Source: Kangiellaceae bacterium (GTDB lineage Bacteria; Pseudomonadota; Gammaproteobacteria; Enterobacterales; Kangiellaceae). Taken from it: 19,888 nt of DNA. Each line of letters begins with the position of its first letter. Within the stretch, counting starts at the first letter, position 1. The DNA lies in assembly GCA_030590405.1 (NCBI GenBank), contig JAUUYO010000021.1:1-19888 (forward strand), given 5' to 3'. The notes below the pieces were generated by a model. The model saw only the letters and a list, made by a program, of their open reading frames with translations. It made no database searches and was not told the origin of the DNA. The position numbers and the translations under genes are program-made. Of the stretch, positions 13,651 to 19,888 are shown in pieces.

Positions 13651-13678
13651 TGTAGGAGTGGTTAAAATCACTCCTACA
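13651..13678. terminator. hairpin between convergent rne and phosphatase genes
   Basis: TGTAGGAGTG (13651-13660) pairs perfectly with CACTCCTACA (13669-13678) around an 8-base loop. It lies 6 bases after the rne stop and 18 before the end of the opposing gene. T runs are weak on both strands, so it may block 3' exonucleases or terminate with limited efficiency in both directions. Confidence 0.6.
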
Positions 13679-13696
13679 AATTCAATCTTTGTTCTA

Positions 13697-14182
13697 TCAA
13701 TTAGCGTTTAACAAATGCGAAATAAGTCCCCTGCTCGCCTCTTCAATTAAATCGATTACATCATCAAAGCCAGATGATCCAGCGTAGTATGGATCAGGTA
13801 CACATTTGGCATTCTTGTCAGAACTAAAATTCAGGAACAAAGCCAGCTTATGTTTAAACTGATCTTGAGCTTTGCTGAGATTGAATAAATTTGTCAGATT
13901 TTCATCGTCCATTGCCAAAATAAAATCATAATATTCCAAGTCATCGACAATTATTTTTCTTGAACGGATTGAGGTTAGATCGTAACCTCGATTTTTTGCC
14001 GCTGAAACAGAACGCGTATCGGGTGGTTCTCCGACGTGATAACCTATTGTTCCACAAGAATCAATTTCCAGATTACTCAATGCCTGATGTTCACCAACCA
14101 GTTTTCTAAAAACACCTTCGGCGGTAGGCGAGCGGCAAATATTGCCCATACAAACAAATAGAATTTTTTTCTCAATAGCCAT
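13697..14182 (-). CDS. low-molecular-weight protein-tyrosine phosphatase
   Basis: Cytoplasmic phosphatase of 161 aa, normal for the family. The P-loop is VCMGNICRSPT with nucleophile Cys11 and Arg17-Ser18. The general acid is Asp130 in PDPYYAG. In bacteria these enzymes (Wzb, Etp and relatives) dephosphorylate tyrosine kinases that control exopolysaccharide, but no such kinase or polysaccharide gene is seen here, so no symbol is given. It is the last gene of the envelope operon. The ATG at 14182 has no well-spaced ribosome site: the nearest AGGA is about 15 bases upstream, inside the tandem repeat between kdsB and this gene. Coupled translation or variable expression is possible. Confidence 0.93.
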   Translation of the reverse strand: MAIEKKILFVCMGNICRSPTAEGVFRKLVGEHQALSNLEIDSCGTIGYHVGEPPDTRSVSAAKNRGYDLTSIRSRKIIVDDLEYYDFILAMDDENLTNLFNLSKAQDQFKHKLALFLNFSSDKNAKCVPDPYYAGSSGFDDVIDLIEEASRGLISHLLNAN

Positions 14183-14183
14183 A

Positions 14184-14247
14184 CTGATTAACGATTTTCC
14201 TGATTAACGGTTTTCCTGATTAACGGTTTTTCTGATTAACGGTTTTT
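14184..14247 (-). repeat. four-copy 16-bp tandem repeat across the kdsB stop codon
   Basis: Units at 14184-14199, 14200-14215, 14216-14231 and 14232-14247 read CTGATTAACGGTTTTT on +, with one to two changes in the first two. On the coding strand each unit has an (A)GGAAAA- or AGAAAAA-like block and CCGTTAATCAG. The unit at 14232-14247 encodes the last KdsB residues (QKNR) and supplies its stop; the other three fill the gap to the phosphatase gene. The ycaR ribosome region at about 15174-15190 has a similar CCGTTAATAGGAAAA, suggesting the repeat grew from a ribosome-site segment. Confidence 0.85.
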
Positions 14248-14988
14248 CTGATAATGCTGATTGGCTCTTACCAAATCCTCTGGTGTATCGATACCGGCAG
14301 GTGGTGAGTTTTTTAGCACTGCCAAATAGATACTTCTACTATTTTCGATCACCCTCAGCTGCTCTAGTTTTTCCAGTTTTTCTAAGCTGGATTCTGCCCA
14401 ACTAATAAATTCCGCAAGAAACGACTTTGTATAAGCGTAAATTCCGATATGCCGGTAATGGTTACCCAAACAAAAATTCGAACCCGTAGAAGCGCCTCTG
14501 ACAAATGGAATGGTAGAGCGAGAAAAATAAATAGCCTTGCTATTTTTGTCAAAAATAACTTTAACAGCGTTCGGGTCGTTGGCTTCTTGCTGATCAACGA
14601 TCGGACAGCAAAGTGTTGCCATGCCCGTTTGATGTTCATTGATTAAACCCGCCACTTGAGAAATATTTTGATGGGGAATAAAAGGCTCATCGCCTTGCAC
14701 ATTGACAATAATATCATCATCGGCAAGCCCTAAAATTTCTGTAGCTTGATAAATTCTATCGCTGCCAGAAACATGGTTTCTATCTGTCATTACCGCGTTA
14801 AACCCAGCGACTTCGACACAAGTTTTGATATCAATATGATCAGTGGCCACTGTTACAGATTGAGCGCCACTTTCAGCTGCTCGCAAGCATACGTGTTCGA
14901 TCATAGTGCGTTGACCGATTTTAGCCAAAGGTTTTCCCGGCAGTCTGCTGGATTCATAACGCGCAGGGATTATAACGTGGAATTTCAT
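14236..14988 (-). CDS. kdsB: 3-deoxy-manno-octulosonate cytidylyltransferase (CMP-KDO synthetase)
   Basis: Activates KDO with CTP to CMP-KDO for the inner core of lipopolysaccharide, in the cytoplasm. The 250-aa protein has the N-terminal nucleotide-binding signature IPARYESSRLPGKPL (residues 7-21), SGSDRIYQA near 74-82 and VQGDEPFI (97-104, Asp100 a metal ligand). Its ATG overlaps the ycaR stop by 4 bases (ATGA), indicating coupling. The C-terminal residues QKNR fall in a tandem repeat, so the end of the protein may have been added or altered by repeat growth; the enzyme core is unaffected. Confidence 0.96.
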   Translation of the reverse strand: MKFHVIIPARYESSRLPGKPLAKIGQRTMIEHVCLRAAESGAQSVTVATDHIDIKTCVEVAGFNAVMTDRNHVSGSDRIYQATEILGLADDDIIVNVQGDEPFIPHQNISQVAGLINEHQTGMATLCCPIVDQQEANDPNAVKVIFDKNSKAIYFSRSTIPFVRGASTGSNFCLGNHYRHIGIYAYTKSFLAEFISWAESSLEKLEKLEQLRVIENSRSIYLAVLKNSPPAGIDTPEDLVRANQHYQKNR

Positions 14989-15173
14989 TTTAATGCGTCT
15001 ATTTGCTCAGCGGTTAATTGCTCGGCCTTTTCGGCCAGTAAAACGGGGATCCCATCATCTATTTCATAGGATAAACGGTCGAATTTACAAATGAGTTTGG
15101 ACTCGTTTTTTTTGTAATCTAATTTGCCATGACAAACAGGACATACAATTATTTCTAACAATGATTTATCCAT
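14985..15173 (-). CDS. ycaR: Trm112-family small protein (YcaR)
   Basis: 62-aa protein of the Trm112/YcaR family, found between lpxK and kdsB in many gammaproteobacteria. It has the CPVC pair (Cys11, Cys14), one further cysteine at Cys29 (LICKFDRLSY) and the hallmark ending YEIDDGIPVLL. Members of the family are small zinc-ribbon-like partners of other enzymes; the role of this bacterial form is unsettled. AGGAAAAA lies a few bases before its ATG. It overlaps kdsB by 4 bases and lies 32 bases after lpxK. Confidence 0.9.
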   Translation of the reverse strand: MDKSLLEIIVCPVCHGKLDYKKNESKLICKFDRLSYEIDDGIPVLLAEKAEQLTAEQIDALK

Positions 15174-15205
15174 GATTTTTTCCTATTAACGGCTTATACG
15201 TTATT

Positions 15206-16234
15206 TTATTGTGTCATTAATTTAGTATTCACTACTTTCTTTATTGATTCTAATAATTGGTTAGTTAATTTCTTGCCAAAGTCCATTTCAACCTTCAGAT
15301 AGTACCAATTGTCTGCTGCAAAGGAATAACATTTACTCGCATCTTTCTCAGTCATAACGACAACCTCATCATTGAATTGTTTAAAATCTTCAAGAGTAAA
15401 TACGTAATGATCAGCCAATGCTGTTTTGTTTTTTACAATACAAACTTGCTCTAATGATTTAAAAAAACGGCCAGGGTTTCCAATACCTGCAATTGCATTA
15501 ACTTTGTTTTTTGAAAAGTCATTTGTAGAAATCTCTTTCCCCGTTTTTAAGTGAACCAGTTTACTTGCTTTTAAGTGAACACTGTAAGCTGAAATATTAT
15601 TTTTGTTTAAACCATTTTGAATAACAAAATCAATCGTTTTTAAGCGGCTAACAGGTTCTCTTAATGGACCGAAGGGTAAAATCAGTTGATTACCAAACTG
15701 TCTTTCCCCATCAAATAAAAGCACTTCAATATCTCGATCCATTTTGTAATGTTGCATGCCATCATCACTGATCACTAAATCGACATCGCTTTTTTTAATT
15801 AAATAATCAACCGCTTGAGAGCGAACTGGATCGATGACGATTGGAATATTGAGTGCTGATCGAACATTGAGATCAGCATATTGCATAAACGCTTCATCGC
15901 CCACTTGTGATGCAGTATTGTCGGCAACAACTTGATGAGGATAAGAGTTTATCTTTGAATGATATCCTCGACTCACGATGCCCGCTTTAATTCCGTTTTC
16001 AGCTAATAATCTAATTAGCTGATTAATAAAAGGCGTTTTACCGGTACCACCCAAAGTAATATTACCTACAACTAATACCGGCTTTTTAAATCGATTGCTT
16101 GATATCCACTTTAATTGATACAAAGCTCGCTTTATTTTTACCATTAATAGAAAAATCAAACTAACTGGCCAAAAAATCCAGACGAATTTTGAGTTAGAAT
16201 ACCAGAACTTTTCTATCGAATGATTAATATTCAT
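15206..16234 (-). CDS. lpxK: tetraacyldisaccharide 4'-kinase
   Basis: Phosphorylates the 4' position of the lipid A precursor at the inner face of the inner membrane, giving lipid IVA. The 342-aa protein has an N-terminal hydrophobic segment (about residues 17-31) that anchors it, the P-loop VVGNITLGGTGKTP (55-68) and the downstream DLVISDDGMQHYKMDRDIEV segment (key DDGMQH), both diagnostic. Its start overlaps the msbA stop by 4 bases. This pairing couples lipid A completion with its export by MsbA. Confidence 0.96.
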   Translation of the reverse strand: MNINHSIEKFWYSNSKFVWIFWPVSLIFLLMVKIKRALYQLKWISSNRFKKPVLVVGNITLGGTGKTPFINQLIRLLAENGIKAGIVSRGYHSKINSYPHQVVADNTASQVGDEAFMQYADLNVRSALNIPIVIDPVRSQAVDYLIKKSDVDLVISDDGMQHYKMDRDIEVLLFDGERQFGNQLILPFGPLREPVSRLKTIDFVIQNGLNKNNISAYSVHLKASKLVHLKTGKEISTNDFSKNKVNAIAGIGNPGRFFKSLEQVCIVKNKTALADHYVFTLEDFKQFNDEVVVMTEKDASKCYSFAADNWYYLKVEMDFGKKLTNQLLESIKKVVNTKLMTQ

Positions 16235-17994
16235 CCCTCTTTTGGTTTTTCTTCAAATTGCATTTGATAAAGCTTGGCGTAAAAACCATCTTTTGCTAGC
16301 AAACTTGAATGATTTCCTCTTTCAATAATTTCACCATCACCCATTACCAGAATACAATCGGCTTTTTCGATGGTCGATAATCGGTGGGCAATTACAATAG
16401 TAGTTCGATTATCTGTGAGTGATTCAAATGCAGCCTGTATGTGTCTTTCTGACTCAGTATCAAGCGCTGAGGTTGCTTCATCCAGAATAACCAACGGCGC
16501 GTTTTTATATAGCGCTCTGGCGATGGCTAATCGTTGACGTTGACCACCAGATAATTTCATACCATTTTCACCGATTTTTTCGTTTAGCCCTTTTGGTAGC
16601 TTCTGGATAAATTCCCAGGCATGGGCCTTTATGGCTGCTGCTTTAATTCTTTCAATATCTAAATCGCCTTCACACCCATAAGCAATATTCTGTGCAACGC
16701 TGGTATTAAATAAAGTGACATGTTGAGAAACATAGCTGGTATGTGATCGCAAATTGGTTAATTTTAATTCTTTAGTATCAATACCGTCCAACAATATCTT
16801 TCCCTTAACCGGATCATAAAAGCGTAACAACAAGTTTGTAATGGTTGACTTGCCACTGCCTGAACGTCCAACCAGTGCGATTGTTTGGCCTGCATCAACG
16901 ACAAAAGAAATATTTTTTAGCACTTTCTCCGATTGCTCGGAATAACAAAAATCGACACCGCAAAACTCTAGTTTGCCTTCAGGCGCTTCAATTTTCTTTG
17001 TGCCATAATCATTTTCTGACTTTTCATCCAGAATTAAAAAAATACTTTGTGCCGCAGCAATCCCTTTTTGTAAAACGCTGTTAAGGTTAGAAATAATTTT
17101 GAGTGGTTTAAGCATCATGATCATCATTCCTAACATGGCAACAAAATCACCTGCCGACAAACTGCCATTGGCCAACTCTCTTCCGGCAAAAAACAGCACC
17201 AATGCTAACGATAATCCGGCAATAAATTGGATAAGTGGTGTGCTGGCTGCTTTGGTGGCAACCATTTTAATATTTTGTGTTCGGTTTTGCCTGGCCTCTT
17301 TGGTAAATTGCTTGATTTCATAGTCTTCTCCGCCAAAGGTTTTAATCACCTTGTAACCCTCGACAATTTCTTGAGTTTTTTGAGTCACTCCCCCCATCGC
17401 ATTTTGAATATTACGACTGATATTTTTAAATCGTTTGCTGGCAAAACTTACAATGAGTCCAATCAGTGGCGCAGAAATAAGAAACAGGCTAGCCAGTTTC
17501 CAGCTGGTGAAAAAAATATAAAATAAAATAAAAATAATTAACCCACCTTCACGCAATAGCTTTGTAATGGTATCGGTGGTCGCACTGGCAATTTGTTGAG
17601 TATCAAAGGTCATTTTTGAAACGAGTTTGCCACTATTTGTTTGATCAAAAAAACGACTTGGTAAACTGATATATTTCTCAATCATTTGGACTTGAATTTT
17701 TTGTACTATATCTTGCCCGATCCAGGACATGCAATATGCAGAAATAAAACTCGCAACACCTCGAATAATCAATAATCCAATAATGAACAACGGTGCAGTT
17801 TCAATAGTCGACATATTATTATTAACTAATGCTTCATCGGTTAGCGGCTTTAACGACCAGACGAATAAAAAATCCATCCCTGCAAAAGTAAGATTGCCCA
17901 AAATGGCAATTAAAAAAGCTAACTTGTAGTGCTTTAAGTAGCCGAGTAAACGCTTTAATACCGGCCAGGAAGGACTATTTAATTCCTGACTCAT
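16231..17994 (-). CDS. msbA: lipid A export ATP-binding/permease MsbA
   Basis: Homodimeric ABC exporter that flips core-lipid A across the inner membrane. The 587-aa half-transporter has six predicted membrane helices in the first 320 residues and a C-terminal ATPase domain: Walker A GRSGSGKST (376-384), signature LSGGQRQR (481-488), Walker B LVILDEATSALD (Asp505-Glu506) and the H-loop IAHRLS. It overlaps exbD and lpxK by 4 bases each, and the lpxK linkage makes MsbA much likelier than a generic multidrug exporter. Confidence 0.95.
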   Translation of the reverse strand: MSQELNSPSWPVLKRLLGYLKHYKLAFLIAILGNLTFAGMDFLFVWSLKPLTDEALVNNNMSTIETAPLFIIGLLIIRGVASFISAYCMSWIGQDIVQKIQVQMIEKYISLPSRFFDQTNSGKLVSKMTFDTQQIASATTDTITKLLREGGLIIFILFYIFFTSWKLASLFLISAPLIGLIVSFASKRFKNISRNIQNAMGGVTQKTQEIVEGYKVIKTFGGEDYEIKQFTKEARQNRTQNIKMVATKAASTPLIQFIAGLSLALVLFFAGRELANGSLSAGDFVAMLGMMIMMLKPLKIISNLNSVLQKGIAAAQSIFLILDEKSENDYGTKKIEAPEGKLEFCGVDFCYSEQSEKVLKNISFVVDAGQTIALVGRSGSGKSTITNLLLRFYDPVKGKILLDGIDTKELKLTNLRSHTSYVSQHVTLFNTSVAQNIAYGCEGDLDIERIKAAAIKAHAWEFIQKLPKGLNEKIGENGMKLSGGQRQRLAIARALYKNAPLVILDEATSALDTESERHIQAAFESLTDNRTTIVIAHRLSTIEKADCILVMGDGEIIERGNHSSLLAKDGFYAKLYQMQFEEKPKEG

Positions 17995-18404
17995 TCCTGA
18001 TTCCTTCGAGTCGCCATTTTTAAATTAGTAACGCCCAATTGAGAAGTTGCATCCATCGCAGTAACCACCGATTGATAAGGGGTGTTGGCATCAGCGCTGA
18101 TAATCACAGAAATATCTTTGTTATCATTGAGTGTTGGCTCGATAGCTCTTTTCAGGGTCTCAATGGAAGCATTGACTAGCCCCTTGCCATTGACAAAAAA
18201 GCGCCCTTCTTTATCGATACTAATTTCTAAAGATTGTTGCTCTGTTTTTAATGGCTCTACATCAGCCTTAGGCAAATCGAGTTTAATTTGAGTGTCTCTG
18301 GTAAAGCTGGTTGAAACCATAAAAAATATTAATAGTAAAAAGACGACATCGATCAATGGTGTCAAATTAACCGTAACCTCTTGTTTCTTTTGTCTGACAA
18401 ACAT
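17991..18404 (-). CDS. exbD: ExbD/TolR-family biopolymer transport protein
   Basis: 137-aa inner-membrane protein with one N-terminal helix containing the proton-path aspartate (Asp19 in LTPLIDVVFLLLIFF) and a periplasmic domain. With ExbB it converts proton-motive force into mechanical work, usually on TonB. No TonB gene is in the window. Homologues fused to the msbA-lpxK operon are common in gammaproteobacteria and may serve envelope transport. The spacing to exbB is 4 bases. Confidence 0.92.
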   Translation of the reverse strand: MFVRQKKQEVTVNLTPLIDVVFLLLIFFMVSTSFTRDTQIKLDLPKADVEPLKTEQQSLEISIDKEGRFFVNGKGLVNASIETLKRAIEPTLNDNKDISVIISADANTPYQSVVTAMDATSQLGVTNLKMATRRNQE

Positions 18405-18408
18405 TCGA

Positions 18409-19029
18409 TTAGCCTCTTAACGTTTCACGTTCGCCGTGCAATACTTCTACCATTTTTAATGCTTCTTGCTCCATCTCGGCTACAAGCTCGTCGACTTTAC
18501 GCTCAAAATGCCGATGAAATATAAGTGCTGGTATACCGATAATCAACCCGGTAGCCGTGGTAATTAACGCTTCTGATATCCCTCCTGCCAACAGCCCTGA
18601 ATCGCCTGTTCCTTGTACGGTGATCACAGTAAATACCCGGATCATTCCAATCACCGTGCCTAACAAACCAAGTAGCGGCGTTATCTGGGCGATGGTACCA
18701 AGAGTATTAAGATATTTTTCCAGTTTAATCATCGTCTGCCGGCCAGCATCTTGAATACTTTCTTTCATGGTTTCTCTACCATGGGCGTGGTTGACTAATC
18801 CTGCGGCAAGGATCTCACCTAATGGCGAGCTGTCTTTTAATTTTTTAAGCCTGGTTTTATCCAGCTGGTTGTTTTTTATCCAACTCCAGACTTGTGCCAC
18901 TAAATGTTTGGGCGTTATTTGTCCCCGTCTTAAAGTCCAACTTCGCTCGATACAAATAACGAAGGCGGCGAGAGAACATAAAACAATCGGATACATGATG
19001 TATCCACCAGCTTTTAACAAATCGATCAT
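18409..19029 (-). CDS. exbB: ExbB/TolQ/MotA-family proton channel protein
   Basis: 206-aa inner-membrane protein with a first helix near residues 8-26 and two later helices: TLGTIAQITPLLGLLGTVIG (about 110-135) and ALITTATGLIIGIPALIF (about 155-172), the segment holding the conserved channel-lining Thr residues. Partner of the adjacent ExbD. AAGGA lies about 10 bases before the ATG. It is the first gene of the minus-strand run, behind the promoter at 19129-19137. Confidence 0.93.
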   Translation of the reverse strand: MIDLLKAGGYIMYPIVLCSLAAFVICIERSWTLRRGQITPKHLVAQVWSWIKNNQLDKTRLKKLKDSSPLGEILAAGLVNHAHGRETMKESIQDAGRQTMIKLEKYLNTLGTIAQITPLLGLLGTVIGMIRVFTVITVQGTGDSGLLAGGISEALITTATGLIIGIPALIFHRHFERKVDELVAEMEQEALKMVEVLHGERETLRG

Positions 19030-19055
19030 ATTCTTAAAGGATCCTTAAATTGAGA

Positions 19056-19083
19056 AAAAGTAGTTGAGCAAAAGTAGTTGAAC
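19056..19083 (-). repeat. 14-bp direct repeat in the exbB leader
   Basis: AAAAGTAGTTGAGC (19056-19069) is repeated directly as AAAAGTAGTTGAAC (19070-19083), with one difference. It lies between the predicted exbB promoter and the exbB start, so it would be transcribed in the leader. Confidence 0.6.
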
Positions 19084-19128
19084 TAGATTGCAGTTGTTTA
19101 TTGCTGCTTATAATGTGGTTAGTTTGCG

Positions 19129-19137
19129 ATTATAGCA
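19129..19137 (-). promoter_or_regulatory. extended -10 promoter for the exbB-to-kdsB operon
   Basis: On the minus strand the sequence reads TGCTATAAT: a perfect -10 hexamer with the TG extension. No good -35 was seen at 16-18 bases, as is usual for extended -10 promoters. Transcription would start near 19122, giving exbB a leader of about 90 nt. Confidence 0.55.
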
Positions 19138-19165
19138 AGATTTACATCTGTTTTTGCTAGTCGGT

Positions 19166-19888
19166 TTAGTTTATTTGCCAAAAGTGTGGCCGATTAGATC
19201 GTTCTGTCGATATGTCTAACTCGCCAACAGAATTTTGCTCAACGATGATTGCCCCATTTGTATGAGTCACCAGTATTTCTGCGCCGATATCTAAATACCT
19301 TTTAACCACCTCAGTTTTTGGGAAATGCCACTGATTGGCATATCCGCTCGAAAAAACAACCACTTCTGGTCGGGTACTTTTGACAAAATCGACGGTTGAG
19401 CTGCTTGAACTGCCATGATGAGGCGCAATGACAATCTGGTAGTTGTTCAGTCCGTTTTTTAAAAGCTGCCTTTCAGCCTGCTTTTCGATATCGCCAGTCA
19501 GTAAAATTTGCTGTTTGCCAATGGCTATCTTAAGTACACAAGAAGAATTATTCCCTGTCTGGCTGGATAAGTGGGGTAAAAACGAGAACTCGACCTCGCC
19601 CCAACGCCAAGGCTTGGCCTTATGGCAGTCGTTGTGAGGTTGAGGTATTTCTTCTCCGGCTAAAATGACACCTATTTCTAGCTCATTGCTAATCGCATTG
19701 ATCCCTCCAGCATGATCGGCATCCCCATGACTAATGACCAATAGGTCTAAACCACTAATAGCCCTTCTTTGAAAGTAAGGCAATAAACTGATTTGCGCCA
19801 TAGAAAAATCGTTGTTGCCATAACCGGTATCATACAAGAGGTGTTTATCACCAACCGAAATATGGATCGCCAATCCCTGACCAATATC
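19166..19888 (-). CDS. comEC: ComEC/Rec2 DNA-uptake protein, C-terminal part (cut by window edge)
   Basis: The reading frame is open to the window edge, where it reads DIGQGLAIHI, the start of the C-terminal metallo-beta-lactamase domain of ComEC; the TTG at 19873 is an internal Leu codon, not a start. Visible motifs are LLYDTG, VISHGDADHAGG (the HxDxDH-type metal motif), LLTGDIE and IAPHHGSS. ComEC is the inner-membrane channel for transforming DNA, and this domain is proposed to degrade the non-transported strand. About 240 residues are present; the N-terminal and membrane parts lie outside. The comEC-exbB-exbD-msbA order is common in gammaproteobacteria. Confidence 0.9.
   Translation of the reverse strand, partial: DIGQGLAIHISVGDKHLLYDTGYGNNDFSMAQISLLPYFQRRAISGLDLLVISHGDADHAGGINAISNELEIGVILAGEEIPQPHNDCHKAKPWRWGEVEFSFLPHLSSQTGNNSSCVLKIAIGKQQILLTGDIEKQAERQLLKNGLNNYQIVIAPHHGSSSSSTVDFVKSTRPEVVVFSSGYANQWHFPKTEVVKRYLDIGAEILVTHTNGAIIVEQNSVGELDISTERSNRPHFWQIN

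Noticed and set aside
14382..15069. Several open frames antisense or shifted to kdsB and ycaR.
   Set aside because: They are shadows of strongly recognised genes, with no initiation signals or domain signatures.
1..19888. Defence system, prophage or transposon.
   Set aside because: Every sizeable coding frame is accounted for by sox, RNA-decay or envelope genes; no transposase, integrase, nuclease-helicase or toxin-antitoxin pair was seen.

Overview
The window is chromosomal DNA of a fairly AT-rich (roughly 40% GC by eye), LPS-making gammaproteobacterium. The right half carries the gammaproteobacterial envelope run comEC-exbB-exbD-msbA-lpxK-ycaR-kdsB-(LMW phosphatase) converging on rne. The left half is a thiosulfate-oxidation (Sox) locus. 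Genus and habitat cannot be fixed from the sequence; a chemolitho(hetero)trophic, probably aquatic, sulfur oxidiser fits.

Region 1 (1-10065, all on +): a DUF302-type lipoprotein gene, then soxC-soxD-soxX-soxY-soxZ-soxA-soxK-soxB, then three accessory genes: a metallo-beta-lactamase-fold protein, a secreted alpha/beta hydrolase and a secreted CxxC thioredoxin-fold protein (SoxW-like). SoxXA (with SoxK) would load thiosulfate on the C-terminal GGCGG arm of SoxY in SoxYZ, SoxB would release sulfate, and SoxCD would oxidise the remaining sulfane sulfur. With SoxCD present the pathway looks complete (thiosulfate to sulfate) rather than the truncated type that stores sulfur. Four proteins here (DUF302 protein, SoxD, SoxA, SoxB) have a Cys in a lipobox-like context with no Asp after it, suggesting a partly outer-membrane-anchored Sox system.

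Region 2 (10066-11013): about 950 bases without a convincing gene. It holds a good sigma70-like promoter at 10262-10290, which would give rne a leader of about 715 nt. The leader contains several hairpins, a possible 10-codon ORF and a weak terminator-like hairpin. Long rne leaders are used for autoregulation in enterics; whether this one is a leader, a separate small RNA or both is open.

Region 3 (11014-13644, +): rne, RNase E, with a complete catalytic half and a disordered Arg/Asn-rich tail. A 10-bp hairpin follows, between the convergent genes.

Region 4 (13697-19888, on -): comEC (3' part, running off the edge), then exbB-exbD-msbA-lpxK-ycaR-kdsB-phosphatase, packed with 4-base overlaps or short gaps. 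It makes CMP-KDO, phosphorylates lipid A, flips it across the inner membrane and supplies an ExbBD proton-motive motor. A 16-bp tandem repeat (four copies) spans the kdsB stop codon.

I saw no tRNA, rRNA, CRISPR, insertion sequence or phage gene. The least explained parts are the post-soxB accessory trio (especially the MBL protein with an altered metal motif), the lipoprotein character of the Sox set, the rne leader and the tandem repeats.
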